A model generated the notes under the pieces. The model did not search any database. It saw only the letters and a list, made by a program, of their open reading frames with translations, and was not told where the DNA came from. A stretch of 64,000 bases of DNA from Methylobacterium currus (lineage in GTDB: Bacteria; Pseudomonadota; Alphaproteobacteria; Rhizobiales; Beijerinckiaceae): positions 673,501-737,500 of the forward strand of contig NZ_CP028843.1 of the NCBI RefSeq assembly GCF_003058325.1, given 5' to 3'. The translations under genes were made by a program, and so were the position numbers. Below, in pieces: positions 1-8,274 of the stretch. Positions within the stretch are counted from its first letter, which is position 1. Each line of letters starts with the position of its first letter.

Positions 1-1
1 C

Positions 2-1840
2 ACCACCTACGCCCCGGGGGCGGCGAGCCGGCCGATCATCCGCGGCCTCGATACGAGCCGGGTGCGGATCCAGGAGAACGGCATCGGTGTCCACGACGTC
101 TCGGATCTCGGCGAGGACCATGCCGTGCCGATCAACCCGCTCATCGCCAACCGCATCGAGGTGATTCGCGGCCCTGCCTCCCTGCGCTACGGCAGCCAGG
201 CGATCGGCGGCGTGGTCTCGGCAGAGAACAACCGCATCCCGACGCTCACTCCGCCGAACGGCGTCGCCGGGCAGGTCACCACCGGCTACTCGTCGGTCGA
301 TAACGGCCGCAACGCCGCCGCGACGGTGGACGCAGCCGGCCAATCGGTCGCCTTCCACGCCGACGCGTTCAAGACTGCCGCCGACAGCTACGCCACGCCG
401 CTGGGCATCCAGCGCAACTCCGCGAACGAGTCGCAGGGCGGCGCTGTCGGGATGTCGTACCTGTTCGACCGCGGCTTCGTCGGCCTGTCGTTCAGCCATT
501 ACGACGCGCTCTACCAGATCCCGGGCGGCGAGGCCGCCCAGAGCCGCACCCGCCTCGATCCGACCCAGGACAAGCTCCAGGCCAAGGGCGAGTACCGCCC
601 GGTCGACGGGCCGATCGAGGCGGTCCGGTTCTGGCTCGGCGGCTCGACCTACCGCCACAACGAGATCGGCATCGGCGACAACGGCATCGACGGCATCCAG
701 GCGACCTTCAAGAGCCGTGAGGCGGAGGGGCGCCTGGAGATCCAGCACGTGCCGGTGCTCACCAGCCTCGGCACGCTCACCGGCGCGCTCGGCCTCCAGG
801 CCGACCGGCGGCTGATCGGCACCTCGGGCGAGGCGGGCGGCCTCCTGGCGCCGACCGATTCGCGCAGCAATGCCGTCTACCTGTTCGAGGAGCTGCGGCT
901 GGAGCGGGGCCTGCGCCTCCAGGCGGCGGGCCGGATCGAGGGGGCGCGCTCCACCGGCACCGCGACGCTGTTCCCGGGCGACTATCTCCCGGTCGAGGGT
1001 GAGGACCCGCTCTCGTATGGACGCCGCCGGCGCTTCGCCCCGAAGAGCGCGAGCTTCGGCGTGCTGCAGGATCTGCCCGACGGCTTCGTCGCCAGCCTCA
1101 CCGGCCAGTATGTCGAGCGCGCACCGTCCGCCTTCGAACTCTATTCCCGCGGCCCGCACGACGCGACCGAGACCTTCGAGATCGGCGACCCGAACCTGAA
1201 GAAGGAGCGCGCCCGCACCATCGAGGCCAGCATCCGCCGCGCCGTGGGTCCCTTTCGCCTCGACGCCACGGGCTACTACACCCGCTACACCGGCTTCATC
1301 TACAAGCGCCTGACCGGCCTGCGCTGCGGCGACGACTTTTCGAGCTGCGGCAGCGACGACGAGCTGGCCCAGGTCGTCTACTCGCAGCAGAACGCCACCT
1401 TCGCCGGCGCCGAGATCGGCTCGCAGCTCGACCTCCTGCCCGTCGGCAACGGTTTCGCGGGCATCGAGGCACAGTACGACTTCGTGCGCGCCACCTTCGA
1501 CGACGGCACCTATGTGCCGCGCATCCCGCCCCACCGGGTCGGGGGCGGCGTCTTCCTCCGGGCGGAGGGCTGGTACGCGCGGGTGAACCTGCTCCACGCC
1601 TTCGCCCATACCGAGACCGCGCCCTACGAGACGCGCACGCCCGGCTACGACAACCTGCGGGCGGAGGTCAGCTATACCAAGGCCTTCGATCCGGCGGTGA
1701 CCGGCTGGAGCGAGGTGACGCTGGGCGTGCAGGGCACGAACCTGCTCAACGACGTGATCCGTAACTCGGCCTCGTTCAAGAAGGACGAGATCGTTCTGCC
1801 GGGGCGGAATGTCAGGGTGTTCCTGACGGCGCGGTTTTGA
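2..1840 (+). CDS. TonB-dependent outer-membrane receptor, 5' end cut by window edge
   Basis: Outer-membrane beta-barrel receptor that imports a ligand using TonB energy. The reading frame is open from base 2, so the start and signal peptide lie outside the window. The plug domain is visible at once (RPIIRGL, then IEVIRGPASLRYGS, the usual plug motif), followed by a long barrel ending in the aromatic C-terminus VFLTARF expected for insertion by the BAM machinery. The stretch DVSDLGEDHAVPIN in the plug resembles the corresponding part of zinc receptors of the ZnuD type, so zinc is a possible substrate, but this is inference. A pair of cysteines (CGDDFSSC) sits in an extracellular-loop-like region. 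It is transcribed away from the next gene; a palindromic repeat follows its stop. Confidence 0.9.
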   Translation, partial: TTYAPGAASRPIIRGLDTSRVRIQENGIGVHDVSDLGEDHAVPINPLIANRIEVIRGPASLRYGSQAIGGVVSAENNRIPTLTPPNGVAGQVTTGYSSVDNGRNAAATVDAAGQSVAFHADAFKTAADSYATPLGIQRNSANESQGGAVGMSYLFDRGFVGLSFSHYDALYQIPGGEAAQSRTRLDPTQDKLQAKGEYRPVDGPIEAVRFWLGGSTYRHNEIGIGDNGIDGIQATFKSREAEGRLEIQHVPVLTSLGTLTGALGLQADRRLIGTSGEAGGLLAPTDSRSNAVYLFEELRLERGLRLQAAGRIEGARSTGTATLFPGDYLPVEGEDPLSYGRRRRFAPKSASFGVLQDLPDGFVASLTGQYVERAPSAFELYSRGPHDATETFEIGDPNLKKERARTIEASIRRAVGPFRLDATGYYTRYTGFIYKRLTGLRCGDDFSSCGSDDELAQVVYSQQNATFAGAEIGSQLDLLPVGNGFAGIEAQYDFVRATFDDGTYVPRIPPHRVGGGVFLRAEGWYARVNLLHAFAHTETAPYETRTPGYDNLRAEVSYTKAFDPAVTGWSEVTLGVQGTNLLNDVIRNSASFKKDEIVLPGRNVRVFLTARF

Positions 1841-1892
1841 GAGCTTGATAGATCTTGATCAAGTCTTCCAGATGGACCTGAGACCCTCCATC

Positions 1893-1928
1893 GTCATCCC
1901 GGGCTCCGCTGCGCGGCCCCGGGATGAC
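1893..1928. repeat. Dispersed palindrome, family 1, copy 1
   Basis: Inverted repeat with arms GTCATCCCGGG and CCCGGGATGAC (loop ctccgctgcgcggcc, with an extra C before the right arm) lying 52 bases after the TonB receptor stop. Related copies occur at 19033-19069, 19137-19171 and 49432-49471, always between genes. It may act as a transcription end or as a REP-like element. Confidence 0.7.
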
Positions 1929-1976
1929 ACCGAGGGAGGCAGATCTGCTGGGGTAGATCGAAACGCGTTCGACCCA

Positions 1977-2219
1977 TCACCCCTTCTGCGGCCGCAGCAC
2001 CCCGTCGCTCGTCTTCGGGTCCGGCGCGGGCGCGCTCGGCCGCACGGTACCGGTCGAGTCCGGGTCTGCCGGGCGGACCCGCTCGGGCAGGGTCTCGTGG
2101 GGCGGCGGCATGTTGGGGGTCTGCTCGCGGCTGCGCTGCGGCGTATCCGTGACCTGCGCCAGGACCGGCGAGGCGGCCAGGACGGCGAGAAGGATCAGGC
2201 GGCTGGTGCCCCTGGTCAT
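1977..2219 (-). CDS. Small exported proline-rich protein, unknown function
   Basis: 80 residues. The N-terminus MTRGTSRLILLAVLAASPVLAQ is a clear signal peptide with an AxA-type cleavage site at VLAQ; the mature part of about 58 residues is hydrophilic, rich in proline, aspartate and arginine, with no recognised domain. A purine-rich GGAGAG precedes the ATG at a suitable distance. It lies downstream of the TetR gene on the same strand with a 75-base gap, so it could be the last gene of the pca transcript. I do not recognise a family. Confidence 0.55.
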   Translation of the reverse strand: MTRGTSRLILLAVLAASPVLAQVTDTPQRSREQTPNMPPPHETLPERVRPADPDSTGTVRPSAPAPDPKTSDGVLRPQKG

Positions 2220-2294
2220 CGGGCTCTCCCTGACAAGATGTCGTGCAATCTTGGGAGAATAATCGCCGCGCGGCGAGTCCGGTTCCCGCCCGGA

Positions 2295-2939
2295 TCAGCG
2301 CAGGGCCAGCATCCCGATCACCGCGTCGCCGACCATCCGCTTGTGGCGGGCGCGTAAGCTCGGCGCGTCGAGGTCGACGGAGAAGATCGCCCCGAAGGTG
2401 TGGCGGTTCGAGACCCGGAAGAAGCAGAGCGCGCTGATCATCAGGTGCACGTCGAGGGGATCGACGTCGGCGCGGAAGACGCCCTCGGCTTGCCCGCGGG
2501 CGATGATGTCGGTGATGGTCTGGATCACCCCGAGATTGAGCCCGCGGATCGTCTCCGAGCCCGACAGGTGCTCGGCCCGATGGATGTTCTCGATCGTGAC
2601 GAGACGGATGAAGTCCGGATGGGCCGCGTCGTACTCGAAGGTGAACTCGACGAGCCGGCGGATGGCGTCGGCCGGCGCGAGATTGCCGAGGTCGAGGTCG
2701 GCCTCGACCTGCCGGATGTCGGCGTAGGCCTTCTCCAGCACCGCGAGGTACAGGCCCTCCTTGCCGCCGAAATAGTAGTAGATCATCCGCTTCGAGGTGC
2801 GGGTGCGCTCCGCGATGGCATCGACGCGCGCGCCGCTCAGCCCGAAGGCGGCGAACTCTTCCGTCGCGACCGCCAGGATGTCGGCCTTGGTCCGCTCGGG
2901 ATCCTTGGTGCGGGAGGGGCGGGGCGTGACGGCGTCCAT
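2295..2939 (-). CDS. TetR/AcrR-family transcriptional regulator
   Basis: 214 residues from the ATG at 2939. The N-terminal 65 residues hold a TetR helix-turn-helix (ILAVATEEFAAFGLSGARVDAIAERTRTSKRMIYYYF in outline, the last part being the recognition helix at about residues 48-56). The rest is the helical ligand-binding and dimer domain. An in-frame upstream ATG at 2981 is possible, but the domain begins normally from 2939. It follows the pcaD-pcaC fusion on the same strand after 109 bases and so ends the protocatechuate cluster; it may sense an aromatic or pathway intermediate. Ligand and targets cannot be read from the sequence. Confidence 0.88.
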   Translation of the reverse strand: MDAVTPRPSRTKDPERTKADILAVATEEFAAFGLSGARVDAIAERTRTSKRMIYYYFGGKEGLYLAVLEKAYADIRQVEADLDLGNLAPADAIRRLVEFTFEYDAAHPDFIRLVTIENIHRAEHLSGSETIRGLNLGVIQTITDIIARGQAEGVFRADVDPLDVHLMISALCFFRVSNRHTFGAIFSVDLDAPSLRARHKRMVGDAVIGMLALR

Positions 2940-3003
2940 GATCGAACAACTGGGGCGGCGGGATGGCGCCTGCTCTACCATCCCGGCCGCCCCGGCGCAC
3001 CGG

Positions 3004-3056
3004 CTCAGGCGACCTCGTCCCACACTCAGGCGAGTTCGTCGCCCGGACTCAGGCGA
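3004..3056. repeat. Three near-tandem copies of CTCAGGCGA
   Basis: CTCAGGCGA occurs at 3004-3012, 3025-3033 and 3048-3056, spaced 21 and 23 bases, with similar flanks (gnTCgtC). The third copy contains the stop codon and last codons of the pcaD-pcaC fusion, so the other two look like duplicated copies of the gene's 3' end. Confidence 0.6.
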
Positions 3057-4230
3057 GATCCTCTCCCAGCACCTCGCGGGCCCAGCGGAAGGCGCCGTTC
3101 GCCGCCGGCACGCCGGCATAGATCGCGGTCTGGATCAGCAGCGCCTGCAACTCAGGGATGGTGACGCCGTTGCGCAGGGCCGGGCGGACATGGAGCTTGA
3201 ACTCCTCCTCGCGGCCGAGCGCCACCATCATGGCCAGCGTCACGAAGGAGCGGGTCTTCCACGGGATGCGCGGATCGCCCCAGACCTCGCCCCAGGCGGT
3301 GCGGGTGATGAAGTCCTGCCACGGCCCGGCGAAGTCACCGGCGACCTTCAGCGAGCGCTCCACGTGGGCATCGCCGAGCACGCTCTTGCGGTTGGCGAGC
3401 CCCGCCTCGAAGGCCACCGCCCCGGTGGCGGCGTCGGGCGCCTCGCGGTGCCGGTCGAGGAAGCCGAGGAGATGGGCGGCGGTGGCGGCCGGCTGCTCGA
3501 CGGAAAGCAGATGGGCGGCGTTCGGCAGCACCACCAGCTCGGCGTGGCGGATGCCGTCGCAGATCTCCTGCGCCATGGCGGGCGGCGTCGCCGGGTCGTC
3601 GCGCCCGGCGATCACCAGGGTCGGGGCGGCGATCCGGTTAAGGACCGGGCGCAGGTCCATGCGGCCGATGGCGTTGCAGCAGACCGCGTAGCCGGCCGCA
3701 TCGGTGCCGGTGAACTGCGCGCGCACCGGCGCCACCGCGTCGGGGGAGGAAGCCGGGAAGTCGGGCGTGAACCAGCGGGTCATCGTCGCCTCGACGATCG
3801 CCGCCGTGCCCTTGGCCCGCACCAGCTCGGCGCGCTCGTTCCACGACGCCTCGCTGGGCATGAAGGCGGCAGTGGCCATCAGGGTCAGGCTGATCACCCG
3901 GTCCGGGTGGCGGCTCGCCGCCGCCTGGCCGGTCATGCCCCCGAGCGACAGCCCGACCACGTGGGCGCGGGGGATGTGCAGGGCGTCGAGCAGGCCGATC
4001 AGGTCCTCGGCCAGGTCCTCGACCTCGATGCGCGCGTCGCGCACCTGCGAGGCGCCGTGGCCGCGCGTGTCGTAGCGCAGCACCCGGTAGCGGCCGCGGA
4101 GATGGGGAACCAGCGGGTCCCACATCGCCAGCGAGGTGCCGAGCGAGTTGGAAAACACCACCACCGGCGCGCCGCTCGGGCCGGAAAGCTCGTAGTTCAG
4201 CAGGGTGCCGTTGGCCTCGATCTGGGGCAT
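3049..4230 (-). CDS. pcaL: Fused 3-oxoadipate enol-lactonase / 4-carboxymuconolactone decarboxylase
   Basis: 393 residues combining two consecutive steps of protocatechuate breakdown. Residues 1-265 are an alpha/beta hydrolase (PcaD, enol-lactone to beta-ketoadipate) with the nucleophile elbow GLSLGG at Ser95, an acid in GRDDPATP at about 211, and the histidine in NAAHLLS at 240. Residues 275-393 are the carboxymuconolactone decarboxylase domain (PcaC) with EEEFKLHVRPAL, including the conserved His347. The order PcaD then PcaC is the one known as PcaL in actinobacteria. The ATG at 4230 is preceded by GAGGT; longer upstream reading has no domain. pcaB ends 25 bases upstream, so the two are co-transcribed. 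Confidence 0.94.
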   Translation of the reverse strand: MPQIEANGTLLNYELSGPSGAPVVVFSNSLGTSLAMWDPLVPHLRGRYRVLRYDTRGHGASQVRDARIEVEDLAEDLIGLLDALHIPRAHVVGLSLGGMTGQAAASRHPDRVISLTLMATAAFMPSEASWNERAELVRAKGTAAIVEATMTRWFTPDFPASSPDAVAPVRAQFTGTDAAGYAVCCNAIGRMDLRPVLNRIAAPTLVIAGRDDPATPPAMAQEICDGIRHAELVVLPNAAHLLSVEQPAATAAHLLGFLDRHREAPDAATGAVAFEAGLANRKSVLGDAHVERSLKVAGDFAGPWQDFITRTAWGEVWGDPRIPWKTRSFVTLAMMVALGREEEFKLHVRPALRNGVTIPELQALLIQTAIYAGVPAANGAFRWAREVLGEDLA

Positions 4231-4255
4231 GGGAACCTCGGTCAGCGGATGATGA

Positions 4256-5626
4256 TCAGGCGGAGTGCAGGAAGGCGGCGAGGCGCGAGACTTCCGCCAG
4301 CGCCCGGTCGGCGGTGCGGGCCCCGGCCCGGATGGCGGGGCCCAGGTCGAAGGCGGCATCGAGGTCGGCGCCCGCCGCCTCGGGCCGGGCGCGCAAGGCC
4401 TCCTGCAAGACCTCCTGGAGCGAGCCCTTGCCGTCGCGCACGGCGCCGGCGGCCTCCTCGACGAGGGCGTGGGCCGCCTTGGCGCCGAGGACGGGGCCGA
4501 GCCGGCTCGCGGCAGCGTCCGCGAAGAGCAGGCCTTGCGTCAGGTTCAGGTTGCGCTGCATCTGCTGAGGCTCGGGCACCAGCCCTTGCGCAAGGCTGCG
4601 CGCCTCGCGGAGTGCGCCGGAGGCGAGGCCGAACAGCGTCGGCAGGGCGTGCCACTCGGCGTGCCAGGCGCCGGCCGGGCGCTCATGCGCCGCCGCCATC
4701 CCGTCGAGGAGGGTGAGGCTCACGCCCTTGGCGGCGCCGAAGGCGGAGAGGATCACCGTCGAGGAGACGGGGTTGCGCTTGTGCGGCATCGCCGAGGAGC
4801 CGCCGCGGCCCGGCACGTAGGGCTCGGCCACCTCCCCGACCTCGGTGGTAGCCAGATGCGCGACGTCGGTGGCGAACTTGGCGAGCGCCCCCATCAGCAG
4901 GGCGAGCCACGCGCCGGTCTCGGCGATGCGGGCGCGGCGCGTGTGCCAGGGCGCGAGGTCCGGGTGCAGGCCGAGCGCCTCGGCGAAGCCGTCGCCCACC
5001 GCTTCCGCCTGCTCGCCGAGGCCCGCCAGCGTCCCGACCGGGCCGCCGAGCGAGGCCGTCAGCACCCGGTCGCGCAGGGCCGGCAGCAGGGCCGCCACCT
5101 CGGCGATGCCGAGCGCCCAGATCGCCGCCTTGAAGCCGAAGGTGACGGGGGCGGCGTGCTGGCCGTAGGTGCGTCCGACGCAAGGCGTCTCGCGGTGCCG
5201 GCGGGCTTGGACCGACAGTCCCTCGATGATCGCCCGCAGGTCCCCCGCGACGAGGTCGAGGGCGTCGCGGACCTGGAGCACCAGGGCGGTGTCGGCGATG
5301 TCCTGGGTGGTGGTGGCCTTGTGGAAGGCGGGCTCCAGCTCCGGGGGAAGCGCGCCCTGCACCGCCTTGACGAAGGGGATCACCGGCACGCCCGACACGG
5401 CGGTGCGCCGGCCGAGGGCCGCCGGATCGAGCGCCTTCGGGGCGATGCCCTCGATGGCGGGGGCGAGGGAGGCCGGCACCAGGCCGGCTTCCGCTTGCGC
5501 CCGGGCGAGGGCCGCCTCGGCCCGCAGCATCGCCGCCACCCGGGCCTCGTCGGCGAAGACGGCGCGCATTGCGTCCGTGGCGAAGAGGGGCCCGAGCAGG
5601 GCGGAGTCGAGGGCCGAGAGCGTCAT
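4256..5626 (-). CDS. pcaB: 3-carboxy-cis,cis-muconate cycloisomerase
   Basis: 456 residues, fumarase/aspartase superfamily. It converts 3-carboxymuconate to 4-carboxymuconolactone in the cytoplasm. The superfamily signature GGSSAMPHKRNP is intact near the middle of the chain, and VGRTYGQHAAPVTFG carries the conserved region with the TxGQHA-type histidine. The start at 5626 lies four bases from the stop of the BKACE gene (5631), and the pcaD-pcaC fusion starts 25 bases after its end, which fits one operon. Length is normal for bacterial PcaB. Confidence 0.94.
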   Translation of the reverse strand: MTLSALDSALLGPLFATDAMRAVFADEARVAAMLRAEAALARAQAEAGLVPASLAPAIEGIAPKALDPAALGRRTAVSGVPVIPFVKAVQGALPPELEPAFHKATTTQDIADTALVLQVRDALDLVAGDLRAIIEGLSVQARRHRETPCVGRTYGQHAAPVTFGFKAAIWALGIAEVAALLPALRDRVLTASLGGPVGTLAGLGEQAEAVGDGFAEALGLHPDLAPWHTRRARIAETGAWLALLMGALAKFATDVAHLATTEVGEVAEPYVPGRGGSSAMPHKRNPVSSTVILSAFGAAKGVSLTLLDGMAAAHERPAGAWHAEWHALPTLFGLASGALREARSLAQGLVPEPQQMQRNLNLTQGLLFADAAASRLGPVLGAKAAHALVEEAAGAVRDGKGSLQEVLQEALRARPEAAGADLDAAFDLGPAIRAGARTADRALAEVSRLAAFLHSA

Positions 5627-5630
5627 CGAA

Positions 5631-6464
5631 TCAGGCCGCTTGCGTCAGGTGGAGGAGGGTGCGTGCCTCCGCCGGCGTCGCGACGCGGCGGTTGTGGCGC
5701 GTCACCATCTCGGCGGCCAGCGAGACCAACTCGGCATTGCTCGCCGCCAGGCGGTCCTTGGTCACCCGGATGTTGTCCTCAAGGCCGGTGCGCACCGCGT
5801 CCGCCCCGCGGGCGAGCGCCCAGCCCATCACGCGGGCCTGCTCGCGGCCGATGCCGGCGGCGGTCCAGGTCGCGCCCGGGATCACCCGGCGGGTCTCGGC
5901 GAGCAGGATGTCGAGCAGGTGCTCGTCGGCCGGCATCGCGTTCTTCACGCCCATCACGAACTGCACGTGCGGATGGGCGTCCATCAGCCCCTCCTCGATC
6001 AGCCGCTTGGCGCCGTGGATGTGGGACAAATCGAAGATCTCGATCTCCGGCCGGATGCCGTTCTTGTGCATCGTGCCGGCGAGGTCGTTCACCAGGGTGG
6101 CGTGGTTCTCGTAGACGATGCTCGGGAAGTTGACCGAGCCGGTCGAGAGCGAGGCCATGTCGGGCCGGTGCACCAGCGAGAGGCCGCGGGCGCTCGGGTC
6201 GCGGCCGCGGCCGCCGGTCGAGAACTGCACGATCATGCCGGGGCAATGCTTGCGCACGCCCTCCTGGACGGCGGCGAACTTGTCCGGGTCGGAGGAGGGC
6301 GACTCGTCGTCGTTGCGGACGTGGATGTGGACGAGGGTGGCGCCGGCCTCGAAGGCCTGGTGGGTCGACTCGATCTGCTCGGCGACGGTGGTGGGGACCG
6401 CCGGGTTGTCCTTCTTGCGCGGCACCGAGCCGGTGATCGCTACGGCGATGACGACGGGGTTCAT
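5631..6464 (-). CDS. BKACE-family beta-keto acid cleavage enzyme (DUF849), probable beta-ketoadipate cleavage
   Basis: 277 residues. BKACE enzymes (the 3-keto-5-aminohexanoate cleavage family) react a beta-keto acid with acetyl-CoA to give acetoacetate and a new CoA ester. The zinc ligands are present at the family positions: His46 and His48 in LVHIHVRND, and the C-terminal glutamate in VRTGLEDN (Glu229). The ATG at 6464 is preceded by AAGGAG; longer upstream reading is unrelated. The gene sits between pcaG and pcaB, and no CoA transferase (pcaIJ) or thiolase (pcaF) is seen in the cluster. The natural substrate in this setting is therefore probably beta-ketoadipate, giving succinyl-CoA and acetoacetate. 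That assignment is inference from family chemistry and gene order. Confidence 0.88.
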   Translation of the reverse strand: MNPVVIAVAITGSVPRKKDNPAVPTTVAEQIESTHQAFEAGATLVHIHVRNDDESPSSDPDKFAAVQEGVRKHCPGMIVQFSTGGRGRDPSARGLSLVHRPDMASLSTGSVNFPSIVYENHATLVNDLAGTMHKNGIRPEIEIFDLSHIHGAKRLIEEGLMDAHPHVQFVMGVKNAMPADEHLLDILLAETRRVIPGATWTAAGIGREQARVMGWALARGADAVRTGLEDNIRVTKDRLAASNAELVSLAAEMVTRHNRRVATPAEARTLLHLTQAA

Positions 6465-6771
6465 GGCGTTCTCCTTGTTCTTGCGGTCGTGATGGGATCT
6501 AGGCTTGATCTCTGCCGGTGCCGAGCAATGCGCGGGATCCCCTCTCCCGTGTGGGAGAGGGTAGGGGCGATCGAAGATCGCGCAGGGTGGAGACGGTTCA
6601 GAGTAAGGCACAGAACGCCGAGCTGCCCGCACGACGCTGAGAGCTTCACACGGAAGCGCGCCACTCTCACGCGGGATCTTCGATCCCCCGGCCCCTCTCC
6701 CACACGGGAGAGGGGAGACGCGCTTTGTCTTCCTTCGGACCGATCAAGCCGAAGCTCGTAGAATATGGAAT
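6465..6771. other. 307-base gap inside the pca operon with two inverted hairpins
   Basis: No gene is seen. It holds a hairpin with arms CCCTCTCCC/GGGAGAGGG and loop gtgt at 6540-6561, and a second with arms CCCCTCTCCC/GGGAGAGGGG and loop acac at 6692-6715. The segments next to them (GCGATCGAAGATCGC near 6568 and GGGATCTTCGATCCC near 6673) are also self-complementary and face each other, so 6540-6715 can fold as a large cruciform. The BKACE gene may need its own promoter here, or expression from pcaH may be attenuated. Confidence 0.6.
6540..6715. repeat. Inverted pair of family 2 CCCTCTCCC hairpins
   Basis: Two perfect short hairpins (6540-6561 and 6692-6715) sharing the CCCTCTCCC/GGGAGAGGG stem and placed as inverted copies. 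Similar strings recur around 16617-16793 between gltB and the GST gene, so this is a second dispersed intergenic repeat family in the window. Confidence 0.65.
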
Positions 6772-7407
6772 TTACACGTCGAAGAAGACGGTCTCGTTCG
6801 GACCCTGGAGGGTGATGTCGAAGACGTAGACCACCTTCCCGTCCCGCTCCTGGCGCTTGGCGAGCAGGCTGTCGCGCTGCTGGCCGCGCTCGACGAGGTT
6901 CAGCACCGGGTCGTCGGCATTGGCCTCGGCCTCGTCGGCGAAGTAGAGCCGGGTCTGGAGGCCGATATTGATGCCGCGGGCGGCGATCCAGAGGTTGATG
7001 TGCGGCGCCATCGGGCGATGCCCTTTACGCCCGATGACCGGGCCGGGCTTCACCGTCTCGAAGTGCCACACGCCGGTCTCGAAGTCGGAGCCGGTGCGGC
7101 CCCAGCCCCGGAAGCTCTCGTCGAGGGGCTTGCCCTCCTGGCGGTCGGCCGGGTGGTTGTAGCGGCCGGCGGCGTTGGCCTGCCAGATCTCGACCAGCAC
7201 GTCGCGCACCGGGACGCCGGCGCCGTCGAAGACCCGGCCCTCGATGCGGATGCGCTCGCCCTTCGTGTCCGGGCCGGTGAGCACGTTGGTGAAGTTGGTC
7301 TCGAAGATGTCGAAGCCGGCCTGGTGCGGGATCAGCCCGATATGGACGTAGGGACCCGCGGTCTGGGACGGCGTCTCCTGGAGACGGACGGGAAGCGGCT
7401 GGACCAT
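6772..7407 (-). CDS. pcaG: Protocatechuate 3,4-dioxygenase alpha subunit
   Basis: 211 residues. Non-catalytic partner of PcaH in the intradiol dioxygenase that opens protocatechuate to 3-carboxy-cis,cis-muconate. The chain shows the intradiol dioxygenase fold: QTAGPYVHIGL near the start, IRIEGRVFDGAGVPVRDVLVEIWQANAAGRY in outline, and HINLWIAARGINIGLQTRLYF. The iron-ligand histidine pair of the beta subunit is replaced here by HINLW, as expected of an alpha subunit. The ATG at 7407 follows the pcaH stop by four bases, consistent with coupled translation in equal amounts. Confidence 0.95.
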   Translation of the reverse strand: MVQPLPVRLQETPSQTAGPYVHIGLIPHQAGFDIFETNFTNVLTGPDTKGERIRIEGRVFDGAGVPVRDVLVEIWQANAAGRYNHPADRQEGKPLDESFRGWGRTGSDFETGVWHFETVKPGPVIGRKGHRPMAPHINLWIAARGINIGLQTRLYFADEAEANADDPVLNLVERGQQRDSLLAKRQERDGKVVYVFDITLQGPNETVFFDV

Positions 7408-7411
7408 GGTC

Positions 7412-8140
7412 TCAGTTCCCCTGGAGCTTGTTCTCGAACAGCGTCTGCTGGCGTCCCCGCAGCACGATGTCGAACTTGTAGGCGAGCATGTCGAGAGGCA
7501 CCGCGGCGCCGAGGTCGAGGGGGGCGATCAGCCGCTCGGCGGCCGAGCGGTCCGGGATGCCGAGCACCATCGGGTCGCGCCAGATCAGCGGGTCGCCCTC
7601 GAAGTACATCTGGGTGATGAGGCGCTGGGCGAAGCCGGAGCCGAACACCGAGAAATGGATATGCGCCGGGCGCCAGGAATTGAGGTTGTTGCGCCAGGGA
7701 TAGGGCCCGGGCTTGATCGTGCGGAAGTAGTAGAAGCCGTTCTCGTCGGTGATCGTCCGGCCGCAGCCGCCGAAATTCGGGTCGATCGGCGCGAGGTAGC
7801 GGTCGTTGCGGTGGCGGTAGCGCCCGCCCGCATTGGCCTGCCAGAACTCGACCAGGGTGTGGGGGATGCCGCGGCCGTTCTCGTCGCGGACATGGCCGTG
7901 GACGAAGATCCGCTCGCCGATCGGCTCGCCCTCGCGGGCGTAGTTGAGGATCAGGTCGTTGTCGAGCGGGCCGAGCTCCGAATGGCCGAAGGCCGGGCCG
8001 GTCACCTCCGACAGGGAGGATTGCAGCGAGATCATCGCCCGCCGCGGCGAGCGCAGGACGCTGGTCTTGTAGTCCGGCGTGAAGGCCGGGGGGTGGATCG
8101 AGCGGTCCCTTTGCAGGAACTCGCTGTCGGCGTGGGTCAT
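7412..8140 (-). CDS. pcaH: Protocatechuate 3,4-dioxygenase beta subunit (catalytic)
   Basis: 242 residues. Binds the non-heme Fe(III) and catalyses ring opening of protocatechuate with O2. The four iron ligands are in place at Tyr108 ([11 protein letters not shown]), Tyr147 (PGPYPW), His160 and His162 (RPAHIHF), with Arg157 just before. These numbers coincide with the classical Pseudomonas enzyme. The ATG at 8140 has a strong AGGAGG seven bases upstream, which fixes the start. First enzyme gene of the operon, read toward pcaG, with the IclR gene upstream on the same strand. Confidence 0.96.
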   Translation of the reverse strand: MTHADSEFLQRDRSIHPPAFTPDYKTSVLRSPRRAMISLQSSLSEVTGPAFGHSELGPLDNDLILNYAREGEPIGERIFVHGHVRDENGRGIPHTLVEFWQANAGGRYRHRNDRYLAPIDPNFGGCGRTITDENGFYYFRTIKPGPYPWRNNLNSWRPAHIHFSVFGSGFAQRLITQMYFEGDPLIWRDPMVLGIPDRSAAERLIAPLDLGAAVPLDMLAYKFDIVLRGRQQTLFENKLQGN

Positions 8141-8228
8141 CGCTTCCTCCTGTAGGCTCCTTTCGGAGACGGGTCGTGCGAGGGTTGATCCTCGGTGGCT
8201 CTTGGTGGCCCAGTCGTTCGACGCGCCT

Positions 8229-8250
8229 GCGGGACTTACCACCGTCCCGC
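8229..8250 (-). terminator. Hairpin after the IclR gene, in the pcaH upstream region
   Basis: Perfect 7-base inverted repeat GCGGGAC / GTCCCGC with an 8-base loop, 25 bases past the IclR stop and 89 bases before the pcaH start. It lacks a T tract. It could end iclR transcription or act in the leader of pcaH. The 134-base gap 8141-8274 must hold the pcaH promoter if the operon is transcribed separately. Confidence 0.35.
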
Positions 8251-8274
8251 GGCCCGGGCCATTTCAGGGTGTCG

